Positions 7,060 to 13,446 of a stretch of DNA of 14,572 nt are shown in pieces. How positions within the stretch are numbered: position 1 is the first letter of the stretch; the number at the start of each line of letters is the position of its first letter. The position numbers and the translations under genes are program-made. The DNA comes from CAYVAP01 sp964343195 (lineage in GTDB: Bacteria > Bacteroidota > Bacteroidia > J057): positions 1 through 14,572 of the forward strand of contig CAYFIR010000153.1 of assembly GCA_964343195.1 (NCBI GenBank), read 5' to 3'. Below the pieces are notes generated by a model. The model did not search any database. It had not been told where the DNA came from and saw only the letters and a list, made by a program, of their open reading frames with translations.

Positions 7060-8466
7060 TTATTGATGGACATGCACTTCCCACCCCATGTAGTTTTCCA
7101 GGGCTTCCCTGAGGGTTCCTGCAGTTTTGGAAGCATTCATGACCACATGATGCTCAAACCCATTGCGACAAACATATTGCATGAGCCCCTGAAGATCAGG
7201 GATTTGCGCGACGGCTCGGTTGCCAAAAGTCTTGAGCGGATCGTCGGTCAATTCCCCTTCACCGATGTAGGCTTTGATGATGCCCTGAGGATCATCGGTG
7301 CTGATGCGGCCATAGGTCAGCGGCATGGCGGGGGTACGTCCATCAAGCGCCCCATAGGTATTTTCGACACCAACGGAGGTTCCCAAAATCGGTGCGTTGC
7401 TGATCTGAATGTCCGGGAGGAATGACTTGGCCCAGTTGCCGCAGTGGAAGAGCACACACTTGTTGGGGTCGTCGGCGTAGTTGTTATTCCAGTCCACGAG
7501 CGCTGAGGGAGAATTCGAAGCCAACTGCATGGCGTACATGCTAAGAGTTCCGGTCACATCCACTTCACAGGCGCTAGGCAGCATGTTTTCGCTCATGATG
7601 CTCATGCTCGTGCAGACATTGCAGCCATAGTTTTGCTGCAAAGAAGTCCAGCACTGAATGGCCGTCGCGTCGAGTTCGTATTCCTGCATGAACTGCTCCA
7701 GCACCACATCCAGTTTGGCAATCTGGGTCATAGCCGAACTGGGAGCCAAGCTATTGGGGGCATAAGCCATGACCTTTTCCAGGTGCTGCTTCACAGGTGC
7801 ATCCTCGGCGGTCAGCTTTTCTGCTTTGCCTAAAATCTCAGACAAATCCACGGTCGTAACCGTGATGCCGTGACGCTGGAGGATTTTTTCACTATAGCGA
7901 ACAGTATTAAACGCTCCCGGACGAGCTCCTACCGCTCCGATGCGGACATTTCGCAGGCCTTTCACCACGCGACAAACAGCCACAAAATCCATCAGATCCT
8001 GTTGAAAACCGGGATCAGAGGGACTGACCACGTGCTGATTGGTCAATGAGTATTTGATGCCGTACTGGTAGAGATTGTTGCATACGGAAATCTTGCCACA
8101 CCAGGAATCCCGGCGGTTGCTCACGTTCATTTTGTCCAGGTCATCCGGGTAAGCCTGAATCAAAACGGGCACATTGAGGTCTGCCAGTTTTAGGGTATCC
8201 GCCACACCTTTCTCGTCGCCAAAGTTCGGCAACAATACCAGAACCCCGGAGATTTCGTCCCGATGCTGCCTGAACAGATCTGCACATTTGCGAGCTTCCT
8301 GAAAGGTCTCGACTCCGCCCAGTTTGCTGTCTGCTGGCCCGAGTAAAATGGGCGTCAGGTTTAGCTTTTCGAAGACCTCCACGATCTCCTGCCGTGCTTT
8401 TTCTACCAGGCTATCCGGGAAAAAGTCCCGATTGCCAATGATGATGCCAAGAGTAGTAGTGCCCAT
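7060..8466 (-). CDS. L-fucose/L-arabinose isomerase family protein
   Basis: This 468-residue cytoplasmic protein has the two-part organisation of L-fucose isomerase-like proteins: a Rossmann-like N-terminal region (TLGIIIGNRDFFP, then GVLVLLPNFGDE) and a C-terminal isomerase domain. Likely metal ligands are Glu301 in SACEVDV and Asp325 in VDWNN. His341 in LFHCGN and His439-His440 are candidates for the remaining coordination and catalysis. The family interconverts aldoses and ketoses (such as L-fucose/L-fuculose, D-arabinose/D-ribulose, L-arabinose/L-ribulose) using Mn2+, but the substrate cannot be fixed here. It is the first enzyme gene after the DeoR repressor (81 bp gap with a 9-bp direct repeat), and the next gene begins about 10 bp after its stop. 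It probably converts the imported aldose to the ketose used by the split transketolase. Confidence 0.88.
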   Translation of the reverse strand: MGTTTLGIIIGNRDFFPDSLVEKARQEIVEVFEKLNLTPILLGPADSKLGGVETFQEARKCADLFRQHRDEISGVLVLLPNFGDEKGVADTLKLADLNVPVLIQAYPDDLDKMNVSNRRDSWCGKISVCNNLYQYGIKYSLTNQHVVSPSDPGFQQDLMDFVAVCRVVKGLRNVRIGAVGARPGAFNTVRYSEKILQRHGITVTTVDLSEILGKAEKLTAEDAPVKQHLEKVMAYAPNSLAPSSAMTQIAKLDVVLEQFMQEYELDATAIQCWTSLQQNYGCNVCTSMSIMSENMLPSACEVDVTGTLSMYAMQLASNSPSALVDWNNNYADDPNKCVLFHCGNWAKSFLPDIQISNAPILGTSVGVENTYGALDGRTPAMPLTYGRISTDDPQGIIKAYIGEGELTDDPLKTFGNRAVAQIPDLQGLMQYVCRNGFEHHVVMNASKTAGTLREALENYMGWEVHVHQ

Positions 8467-8523
8467 TTTGATTATTTGAGTTGCAGAGTTGTTGATTTTC
8501 CGAATGGGGAAGCAGCAGAATCA

Positions 8524-8542
8524 TTTCGTTTATTTTCGTTTA
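8524..8542. promoter_or_regulatory. Tandem 9-bp repeat, candidate DeoR operator
   Basis: TTTCGTTTA occurs twice (8524-8532 and 8534-8542), ten bases apart and so on the same face of the helix. It lies between the repressor stop codon and the isomerase start, 58-76 bases upstream of the isomerase ATG. Position and spacing suit an operator for the adjacent DeoR-family protein. No second copy was found elsewhere in the window by eye. Confidence 0.4.
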
Positions 8543-8547
8543 CTTTC

Positions 8548-9315
8548 CTAATAGTGCGCAAGGATAAGTTCAATCTCATGTTCCTGGAACACCGATTTAT
8601 GCTTTTCCTCAATTCCGGGGTCGGTAATGATGTAGTCGATGAGCGACAAAGCCCCAAGACTTGCGAGGGCACTCTTGCCCATTTTGGTGCTGTCAGCGAC
8701 CAGATAAGTGATGTCCGCTGCGTCGATCATGGCTTTCTTGACCACGAGATCGCTGATGGACGGATAGGTAAGCCCGGACTTCAGCGAGATACCAGCCGTA
8801 GCCAGAAACAGCTTTTGGACGTTCAGTCCCTTGAAAAAATCAGCGGCCTTTTGTCCTGTCAGTGACAGAGTTGGCGGCTTGAATTCTCCCCCCGTCACAA
8901 TCACCTCTATGCCCGGTTCGGCACCGAGCATCAGCGCAATATTCAGTGCATTGGTTATGATAGTCAGGTTTTTAAGTCCCTTGAGTTGCTTTGCAATCTC
9001 CGTCGTAGTAGAGCCGGAATCCAGGATGATGGTGTCGCCACTTTCGATGAATTCGAGGCACTTCCGAGCGATCAGTGCCTTTTTGTCGAGGTTGTCCTGA
9101 TGAACCAGGGAGAAATTGCGCACATGATCCTCAACATTCTTGAGGTAGGCCCCGCCATGTTCCTTGACGATCAGACCCTCTTTTTCCAGTTTTTCCAGAT
9201 CCTGCCGAATGGTCACCTCCGTAACCTTGAAGATTCGTGCGAGGTCCACCACTTTGGCAGAACCATCTTCTTTCAACAGGTCCAGGATTTTTTCTCTTCG
9301 GAGGTTGGGGAGCAT
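8548..9315 (-). CDS. DeoR/GlpR-family transcriptional repressor of sugar metabolism
   Basis: This 255-residue protein has the standard DeoR layout. An N-terminal winged helix-turn-helix (residues 4-57: RREKILDLLKEDGS, VTEVTIRQDLEKLEKEG) with the family signature is followed by a sugar-phosphate-sensing domain. That domain contains ILDSGSTTTEIA (97-108), TGGEF (141-145) and ADSTKMGKSA (207-216). Such repressors usually release DNA when bound to a phosphorylated sugar intermediate. The gene is first in the locus and on the same strand as the catabolic genes, so it probably controls them and possibly itself. A weak AAGGA lies nine bases before the ATG. The inducer is unknown. If the pathway really lacks a kinase, the effector might be a transketolase product. 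Confidence 0.93.
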   Translation of the reverse strand: MLPNLRREKILDLLKEDGSAKVVDLARIFKVTEVTIRQDLEKLEKEGLIVKEHGGAYLKNVEDHVRNFSLVHQDNLDKKALIARKCLEFIESGDTIILDSGSTTTEIAKQLKGLKNLTIITNALNIALMLGAEPGIEVIVTGGEFKPPTLSLTGQKAADFFKGLNVQKLFLATAGISLKSGLTYPSISDLVVKKAMIDAADITYLVADSTKMGKSALASLGALSLIDYIITDPGIEEKHKSVFQEHEIELILAHY

Positions 9316-9340
9316 GTCGCAGTTCCTTGGTAAATTTTTC

Positions 9341-9374
9341 TAAAGGTAAGAAAATCCAAAACAAAAGAAACAAA
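9341..9374 (-). promoter_or_regulatory. Candidate promoter for the repressor gene
   Basis: On the minus strand TACCTTTA (9341-9348) matches seven of eight positions of the Bacteroidota -7 box TAnnTTTG. A TTTG (9371-9374) lies 22 bases further upstream, slightly more than the usual spacing. The predicted start site would leave a leader of about 20 bases before the repressor ATG. The surrounding DNA is A-rich, which raises the chance of a fortuitous match. Confidence 0.35.
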
Positions 9375-9442
9375 AAGATATTTTTCACAAACAAACCAAA
9401 GGGATTAAATTGCTTAACAAATGGAGCCACCACAATCCCTAC

Positions 9443-9908
9443 ATGAGCCCAAGCATCTACCTTGCTCGACCCAAAAGCAAAATCGCCTTACCTCCGAGAC
9501 CAGAAAGAGGACAACGTCATCACGGTACCTATCCTCCCCCAGGCCAGGCGAATCCTGGACAAATACACCCATGAAGATGGAGTCGTGGAACTCCCAACCA
9601 TTTCCAACAGCAACTTCAACCTGTACCTCAAGGAATTGGCGAAACTGGCGGGTTTTGACACCCCCATAACCATCTCCAAACAGAAAGGAAGCCGCCGGAT
9701 AACCAGCACACATCCCAAATACGAACTCATCGGCACCCATACTGCCCGAAAGACCTTCATCACGCTGTCCTTCGAATTTGGAATGGACCCCGAAGTCGTA
9801 CGCCGCATCACGGGCCACAAAAGCCCCAAGGTCTTCATCAAATACCTCAAGATTACCGACAAAAAGAAGGGAGAGCGGTTGCTGAAGGCTTGGGGAGGAG
9901 AACAGTAG
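9443..9908 (+). pseudogene. Tyrosine recombinase (integrase) remnant with internal deletion
   Basis: From about 9490 to the stop at 9908 one frame encodes the C-terminal catalytic part of a tyrosine recombinase. Counting from a TTG at 9462, HTARKTF supplies His93 and Arg96, GHKSP supplies His119, and FIKYLKI supplies the nucleophile Tyr128. The first catalytic arginine, the core-binding domain and most of the arm-binding domain are missing. An ATG at 9443 in another frame begins MSPSIYLARPKSK, which resembles recombinase N-termini of this phylum. The simplest reading is a gene that lost its middle, leaving a frameshifted joint near 9480-9490. The N-terminal identification is tentative; the C-terminal one is firm. 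It would be inactive. It sits next to the repressor promoter and may mark one edge of a former mobile island. Confidence 0.8.
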
Positions 9909-9956
9909 GGTGAAAGTATGGGAATATACCTTCGACATAGCAAAACACCTTTCCAG

Positions 9957-10001
9957 TTGACATCCGTACAAAAGGAAGACATATTTGTCAACCAACTTGA
10001 C
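9957..10001 (+). promoter_or_regulatory. Candidate promoter overlapped by TTGAC/GTCAA half-sites
   Basis: GTTGACA (9956-9962) and its inverse TGTCAAC (9986-9992) form a perfect 7-base inverted pair. The second also forms GTCAA-CCAAC-TTGAC (9987-10001) with a third half-site. CATATTTG (9980-9987) matches seven of eight positions of TAnnTTTG, with TTGA 19 bases upstream. Half-sites overlap both presumed promoter boxes, as expected for an autorepressor such as the XRE protein encoded seven bases downstream. Confidence 0.45.
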
Positions 10002-10007
10002 GGAGGT

Positions 10008-11060
10008 ATGAAACATTTTCCAGAACGACTGAAAGCTGCTCGCAAAATGGCTGGCCTATCCCAGGACCAGGTAGTTAGCCGCATGAGCCCTGCGGTGTCC
10101 AAGGCAATGCTTTCCAAGTATGAAAAAGGCCAGTCTCTGCCTGATAGCACCCGACTCATCTCCCTGGCGAAGGCCCTGGGAGTCGCAGTGGATTACTTTT
10201 TCCAAACACCAACATTGGAGTTGGAAAAGGTGGAGTTCCGCAAAAAGTCTCGTCTGGGAGCCAAAGAGCAGGAGCGCATCCTAACCTGGGTAGCGGAACA
10301 GGCCAGCCGCTACCTGGAGCTCGAAAGCCTGACAGGAACCCTGCGACCGTTCGAAAATCCCCAGGCCGGAGTGGGTATTCAGGGATTCGAGGACGTGGAG
10401 CAAGCCGCCATTCAGCTACGCGAGCATTGGCAACTGGGCTTAAATCCCATTCCCAATGTGCTGGAACTGCTGGAGGAAGTTGGCATCAAGGTATTTGAAG
10501 TGGAAGCCGACAAGCGGTTTGATGGCCTATCCGCCTGGATCGGCGAATCTCCCGTCATTGCCATTAACGCTTCTTTCGATGCAGTGCGTAAGCGCTTCAC
10601 GGCTCTCCATGAGCTGGGGCATCTGCTACTGAACTTTAGCCCAGAACTGGAGGAACAAGTGGAGCCACTATGCCACACCTTTGCCAATGCTTTTTTGATT
10701 CCCAAGCCCGTTTTTTTGCGGGCATTTGGACAGCAGCAGGCTGGCCGTCGGCACAAGGTCGCGGTGGAAGAACTCAAGGGCATCAAAGCCATTTACGGCA
10801 TCAGCATACAAGCCCTGATGAAGCGGGCTCAGCAGCTACAATTAATCACCTATCAGACCTATCGCCAGTTCAACATCTACCTGAATACAGCCGGCCTCCG
10901 CGAAAACGAACCTGGCTACTACCAAGGGGAGGAGCAGCCCAAGCGCTTCCGTCAGTTGCTGTTCCGCGCCGCTGCCGAAGAGCTGATAACCATGAGCAAG
11001 GCTGCTGTGCTTGGGAGCATGACCCTACAGGAATTCCGAAAGGACTTTGTGGTCCTCTAA
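10008..11060 (+). CDS. XRE helix-turn-helix / ImmA-IrrE zinc-peptidase protein
   Basis: This 350-residue protein joins an N-terminal XRE-type helix-turn-helix (residues 3-65: FPERLKAARKMAGLSQ, then LSKYEKGQSLPD) to an ImmA/IrrE (DUF955, COG2856) peptidase domain. The zinc motif is HELGH (201-205). Glu219, preceding the FANAFLIP segment, is the likely third ligand. A further 110 residues follow. Relatives act as DNA-binding regulators that cleave repressors or work as antitoxin-like partners. I chose the ATG at 10008 because it begins the domain and because promoter- and operator-like repeats lie directly before it. An in-frame ATG at 9918 would add 30 residues unlike any part of the family. 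GGAGG lies only one base before the ATG. The PIN gene follows 12 bases after the stop. Confidence 0.9.
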   Translation: MKHFPERLKAARKMAGLSQDQVVSRMSPAVSKAMLSKYEKGQSLPDSTRLISLAKALGVAVDYFFQTPTLELEKVEFRKKSRLGAKEQERILTWVAEQASRYLELESLTGTLRPFENPQAGVGIQGFEDVEQAAIQLREHWQLGLNPIPNVLELLEEVGIKVFEVEADKRFDGLSAWIGESPVIAINASFDAVRKRFTALHELGHLLLNFSPELEEQVEPLCHTFANAFLIPKPVFLRAFGQQQAGRRHKVAVEELKGIKAIYGISIQALMKRAQQLQLITYQTYRQFNIYLNTAGLRENEPGYYQGEEQPKRFRQLLFRAAAEELITMSKAAVLGSMTLQEFRKDFVVL

Positions 11061-11072
11061 CCCAACTACACC

Positions 11073-11588
11073 TTGAGCACAACCATTCTCATAACCGACA
11101 CCAATATCTTCCTTGACCTGATGGAAGGGAAGATCCTATCCAGGCTTTTTGACCTCCCCTACCCCATCCACACGACGGATATCATCCTGAGTGCCGAGCT
11201 AGAACCGGAACAAAGAGAAGCGCTTGATCAATTCGTGAAGCAGGGCAAACTGGAGGTTCGGACCTTTAGCATAGAAGAGCTCATAGCGATCGGGGAACTA
11301 GTTGACCAGACACGCCTGGAAGCAGGTGAAATGTCAGTCCTTTTCCACGCCCGAGAGATTGGCGGCATCATGCTAAGTGGGGATGGAGCCTTCCGCAAAT
11401 ACGTTCGACAGCAAGGGTTGAAAGTCCATGGCACCCTTTGGATCCTCGATGAGTTGGTAACCCATCAGATCCTATCCCCCAAGGAGGCCCATGCCGCACT
11501 AACGCTCATGCTGGCACAGGGGTCTGATCGGAGGTTGCCAAAAGCCGAGTGTGAGAAGAGGTTGAGGGAGTGGGGTAGCTCATCCTAG
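11073..11588 (+). CDS. PIN-domain ribonuclease, putative toxin
   Basis: This 171-residue protein has the acidic residues of the PIN nuclease fold in the right order: Asp9 in ITDTNIFLDL, Glu42 in LSAELE, Glu86 in AGEMSVLFHA and Asp104 in LSGDGAF. PIN proteins cut RNA with Mg2+ or Mn2+, often tRNA or rRNA, and are frequent toxins of type II systems. It begins 12 bases after the stop of the XRE-peptidase gene, in the same frame. No ATG is available before the catalytic Asp, so TTG at 11073 is the most reasonable start, which could hold translation low. Pairs of an XRE-DUF955 protein with a PIN protein have been proposed as toxin-antitoxin modules in comparative surveys. Which partner neutralises which is unknown here. 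Confidence 0.85.
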   Translation: MSTTILITDTNIFLDLMEGKILSRLFDLPYPIHTTDIILSAELEPEQREALDQFVKQGKLEVRTFSIEELIAIGELVDQTRLEAGEMSVLFHAREIGGIMLSGDGAFRKYVRQQGLKVHGTLWILDELVTHQILSPKEAHAALTLMLAQGSDRRLPKAECEKRLREWGSSS

Positions 11589-11601
11589 CCTACGTACTTT
11601 T

Positions 11602-11663
11602 GGGTATTGTGCCAATCCAGGAAGGCTTGGTCGGGTAATGGAATACCCAGGTAGGTCTACCTG
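11602..11663. repeat. Nested stem-loops after the PIN gene
   Basis: GGGTATT (11602-11608) pairs with AATACCC (11642-11648). Inside lies CCAATCC/GGCTTGG with loop AGGAA and one mismatch. Directly afterwards comes a 7-base hairpin, CAGGTAG-GT-CTACCTG (11648-11663). No T-run follows, so it is not a classical terminator. The right part overlaps the suspected remnant of the second IS, so some of the symmetry may be fortuitous. Confidence 0.5.
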
Positions 11664-11703
11664 CGCTGTAATAATGGACTAAAGATCATCAACCGTGGGC
11701 TGG
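11654..11703 (+). pseudogene. Degraded 5' remnant of second IS3-family transposase
   Basis: Frames here give fragments that match the conserved run between the first and second catalytic aspartates of IS3-family transposases. GCTGTAATAATGGAC encodes AVIMD, and GTGGGCTGG (11695-11703) encodes VGW five codons later, where family members read AVIMDLYSRKVVGW. A stop and small indels break the frame, and YL is readable one base out of phase just before. On the other side of the inserted element the sequence resumes with SLSNTM, which is what normally follows VGW. This supports a single interrupted gene. Sequence further left is unrecognisable. Confidence 0.5.
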
Positions 11704-11786
11704 GGCTATTTGTAGCCTTCCCCCTGTCCGCAACCACAATTTAGTAGAAATTGGTATTATACCTTGACCATCTAAATTGTCGGAAA

Positions 11787-12135
11787 ATGCGCAAGAGTAA
11801 ATTCACGAATGATCAGAAGTTGGCGATCCTGGCCGAGCATGATGCGGGGCTTGGAGTAGCGGAACTGAGTCGGAAGCATTCCCGATAAACTTCTTTCTCG
11901 GGATTTCGCAAGGCTCAACCTCAGTCCAGCGACATTTTACAAGTGGAAGAAAGAGCACCTGGAGTCTCAGGATGAGGATAAGCGTCGGCTCAAGGAGTTG
12001 GAGGCGGAAAATGCTCGGCTGAAGAAGATGTATGCGAACCTAAGCATGGACCATGAGATCCTGAAGGAGGGGTATGCTTTGGCAAAAAAGTATTCAGCCC
12101 AAGACGCCAAGAAGAAATCCTCGGACAAATCTTGA
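11787..12135 (+). pseudogene. IS3-family orfA, interrupted by a 37-bp insertion
   Basis: The gene opens with MRKSKFTNDQKLAILAEHDAG, a typical orfA helix-turn-helix beginning, and runs 33 codons to a TAA at 11886. The rest resumes one frame over at 11917-11920 as NLSPATFYKWKKEH, followed by a charged coiled-coil segment (RRLKELEAENARLKKM) and a stop at 12133-12135. The expected joint is KH-NLSP, so bases 11880-11916 look like a 37-bp insertion. Its size shifts the frame by one and it carries the stop. The insertion contains the inverted pair TCCCGA/TCGGGA (11880-11903). OrfA would normally bind the IS ends, so the element should not move unaided. Confidence 0.85.
12084..12090 (+). promoter_or_regulatory. 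A-AAA-AAG programmed -1 frameshift site
   Basis: The heptamer reads A AAA AAG in the orfA frame. After a -1 slip the next codons are VFSPRRQEEILGQILSS, which lead without a stop into the orfB frame. This is the classical arrangement that makes the OrfAB transposase of IS3-family elements. Confidence 0.7.
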
Positions 12136-12959
12136 GCAGCGATTCGACGCGGAGTGTGCGTCAATCGTGTCGCGTCTTGGGCTTTCGTCGTTAGACGTAC
12201 TATCATCGCAAGCAAGGGAATCGACCTGAGGAGGCCGATATGGCCCTGGCAGATGTGCTTCACCAGATCACCAAGCGATTTGTCGCTTGGGGCTTCTGGA
12301 AGGTATACCATTACCTCAGAAACATGGGGCATACAGACAATCACAAACGAGTGTACCGGATCTGGAAGGAACAGCAGTTGCATCTACGTCTGCCACCTAA
12401 ACGGACTCGAATCTACCGTACGTATCAGCAACTACTCTCTCCCGAGTGGTTCAATGAAGGTTGGGCGATGGACTTTGTGAGCGATTGGGTGGTGGGAGAG
12501 CATCAGAAACAGGTACGGATCATCAACATCATGGATGAAGGATCACGCCGAGCCCTGTGGACCGAAGCACACCAGAGCATCTCTGGGAAGAAGCTCACCG
12601 AAATTCTTGACCGTGTGATAGATTACCGAGGCAAGCCTGCCTATATTCGATGTGACAACGGGCCGGAGTTCGTCAGCCAGAAGCTGGAGGCATGGGCTCA
12701 GAAGCATCAGATCGAGCTGAGATTCATCCAGCCGGGTAAGCCCAGCCAAAACGGATTGATCGAAAGACTGAACAAGACCCTCAGAATCGAATGCCTGAAC
12801 CTATGTTGGTTTACAAGTATGGAAGAACTCAACGAAGAGATACAGTGCTGGTTCCAGGTTTACAACCAGCTGAGACCTCACGAAAATCTGGGAAACAAAA
12901 CCCCAGATCAGTACGAAAACTTAAATCAGAATCTCTACTTTAGACCGGTTGCGGCTTAG
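12090..12959 (+). pseudogene. IS3-family orfB DDE transposase with nonsense codon
   Basis: In the -1 frame after the slippery site the sequence encodes VFSPRRQEEI, continues through SVRQSCRVLGFRR, meets TAG at 12192-12194, then continues TYYHRKQGNRPEE. The stop probably replaces a Gln codon (CAG to TAG). From the ATG at 12240 an uninterrupted 239-residue frame holds the DDE catalytic core: Asp78 in AMDFVSD, Asp139 in RCDNGPEF and Glu175 in GLIERLN. Because the stop precedes this ATG, a shortened orfB could still be made, but the full OrfAB fusion could not. Together with the broken orfA this makes the copy inactive. Confidence 0.88.
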
Positions 12960-12971
12960 GGGAAGGCTACA

Positions 12972-13418
12972 GTCGCTCTCCAACACCATGGACACCCAAT
13001 GGTGTATCGATACCCTGGAGGAAGCCATTGGATTACATGGAAAGCCTCAGATACTCAATACCGATCAGGGTAGCCAGTATACCAGCGAGCGATTCACCGA
13101 CTTTGTGGTCAAAGATCAGAAGATCAAGTTGAGCATGGATGGGAAAGGAAGAGCCACCGATAATGTCTTCATAGAGAGGCTATGGAGAAGTGTCAAATAC
13201 GAACATATTTACATTAGGCCCCACCAGGATGGAACGGACCTTTTTCACGGGCTTGAGTACTACTTTGACTATTATAACCACAAGAGGAGACATCAGAGCA
13301 TCAAGGACGAGTTTCCAGTAGAATGGTATCGTGGTGAAAAGAAAAATGTCGCCTAAAATGATCCTAAATTCAACCTATATTTTTACCTTTTGCTGTCCTA
13401 ATAATTGGGGTGGGTACA
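12972..13418 (+). mobile_element. 3' part of second IS3-family element with presumed right end
   Basis: The segment begins at the right edge of the inserted element and contains the transposase C-terminal half. It ends in a sequence whose complement, TGTACCCACCCCAATTA, has the TG start expected of an IS3-family terminal repeat (right end at 13418). The matching left end is not found in the window, so this boundary rests on the CA dinucleotide and distance from the transposase stop. Confidence 0.6.
12973..13356 (+). pseudogene. IS3-family transposase C-terminal fragment
   Basis: The fragment encodes SLSNTMDTQWCIDTLEEAI, then the second catalytic Asp in LNTDQGSQYTS, the catalytic Glu in ATDNVFIERLWRSVKYE, and the typical ending YNHKRRHQSIKDEFPVEWY. 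The first catalytic Asp and everything N-terminal are missing because the 1261-bp element is inserted at the VGW/SLS junction. The protein differs clearly from the transposase of the inserted element (FIERLWRSVKYE against LIERLNKTLRIE), so the two belong to different IS3 subgroups. The open frame extends back into the inserted element, but that part is not transposase. Confidence 0.88.
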
Positions 13419-13446
13419 GTTAGCCCAGAAAGCACAAGTGAAATCA

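Larger units (their letters stand above)
11711..12971 (+). mobile_element. IS3-family insertion sequence, 1261 bp, inactivated
   Basis: The ends are imperfect terminal inverted repeats beginning TGTAGCCTTCCCC on the left, with the complement GGGGAAGGCTACA on the right. CCGCAACC is also shared a few bases inward (11727-11734 left). The size and TG...CA ends suit the IS3 family. It carries an orfA with HTH and leucine-zipper-like regions and an orfB DDE transposase, both disrupted. No target duplication is evident: ATT flanks the left end and GTC the right. It lies inside the transposase remnant of another IS3-family element. Confidence 0.88.

Noticed and set aside
7050..7136. Longer start for the secreted hydrolase-like protein
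   Set aside because: It would put about 29 polar residues before the signal peptide and overlap the isomerase gene.
9918..10007. N-terminal extension of the XRE-peptidase protein from ATG 9918
   Set aside because: The 30 extra residues have no match to the domain, and the DNA there carries promoter- and operator-like repeats. The domain begins exactly at ATG 10008.
11602..11663. Integron attC site
   Set aside because: No GTTRRRY core pair or integron integrase; the adjacent recombinase is of a different type, and the stems overlap IS debris.
13405..13446. TTG start within the IS right end for the orphan gene
   Set aside because: The codons come from the IS terminal repeat. The ATG at 13447 lies outside it, though loss of a native N-terminus remains possible.
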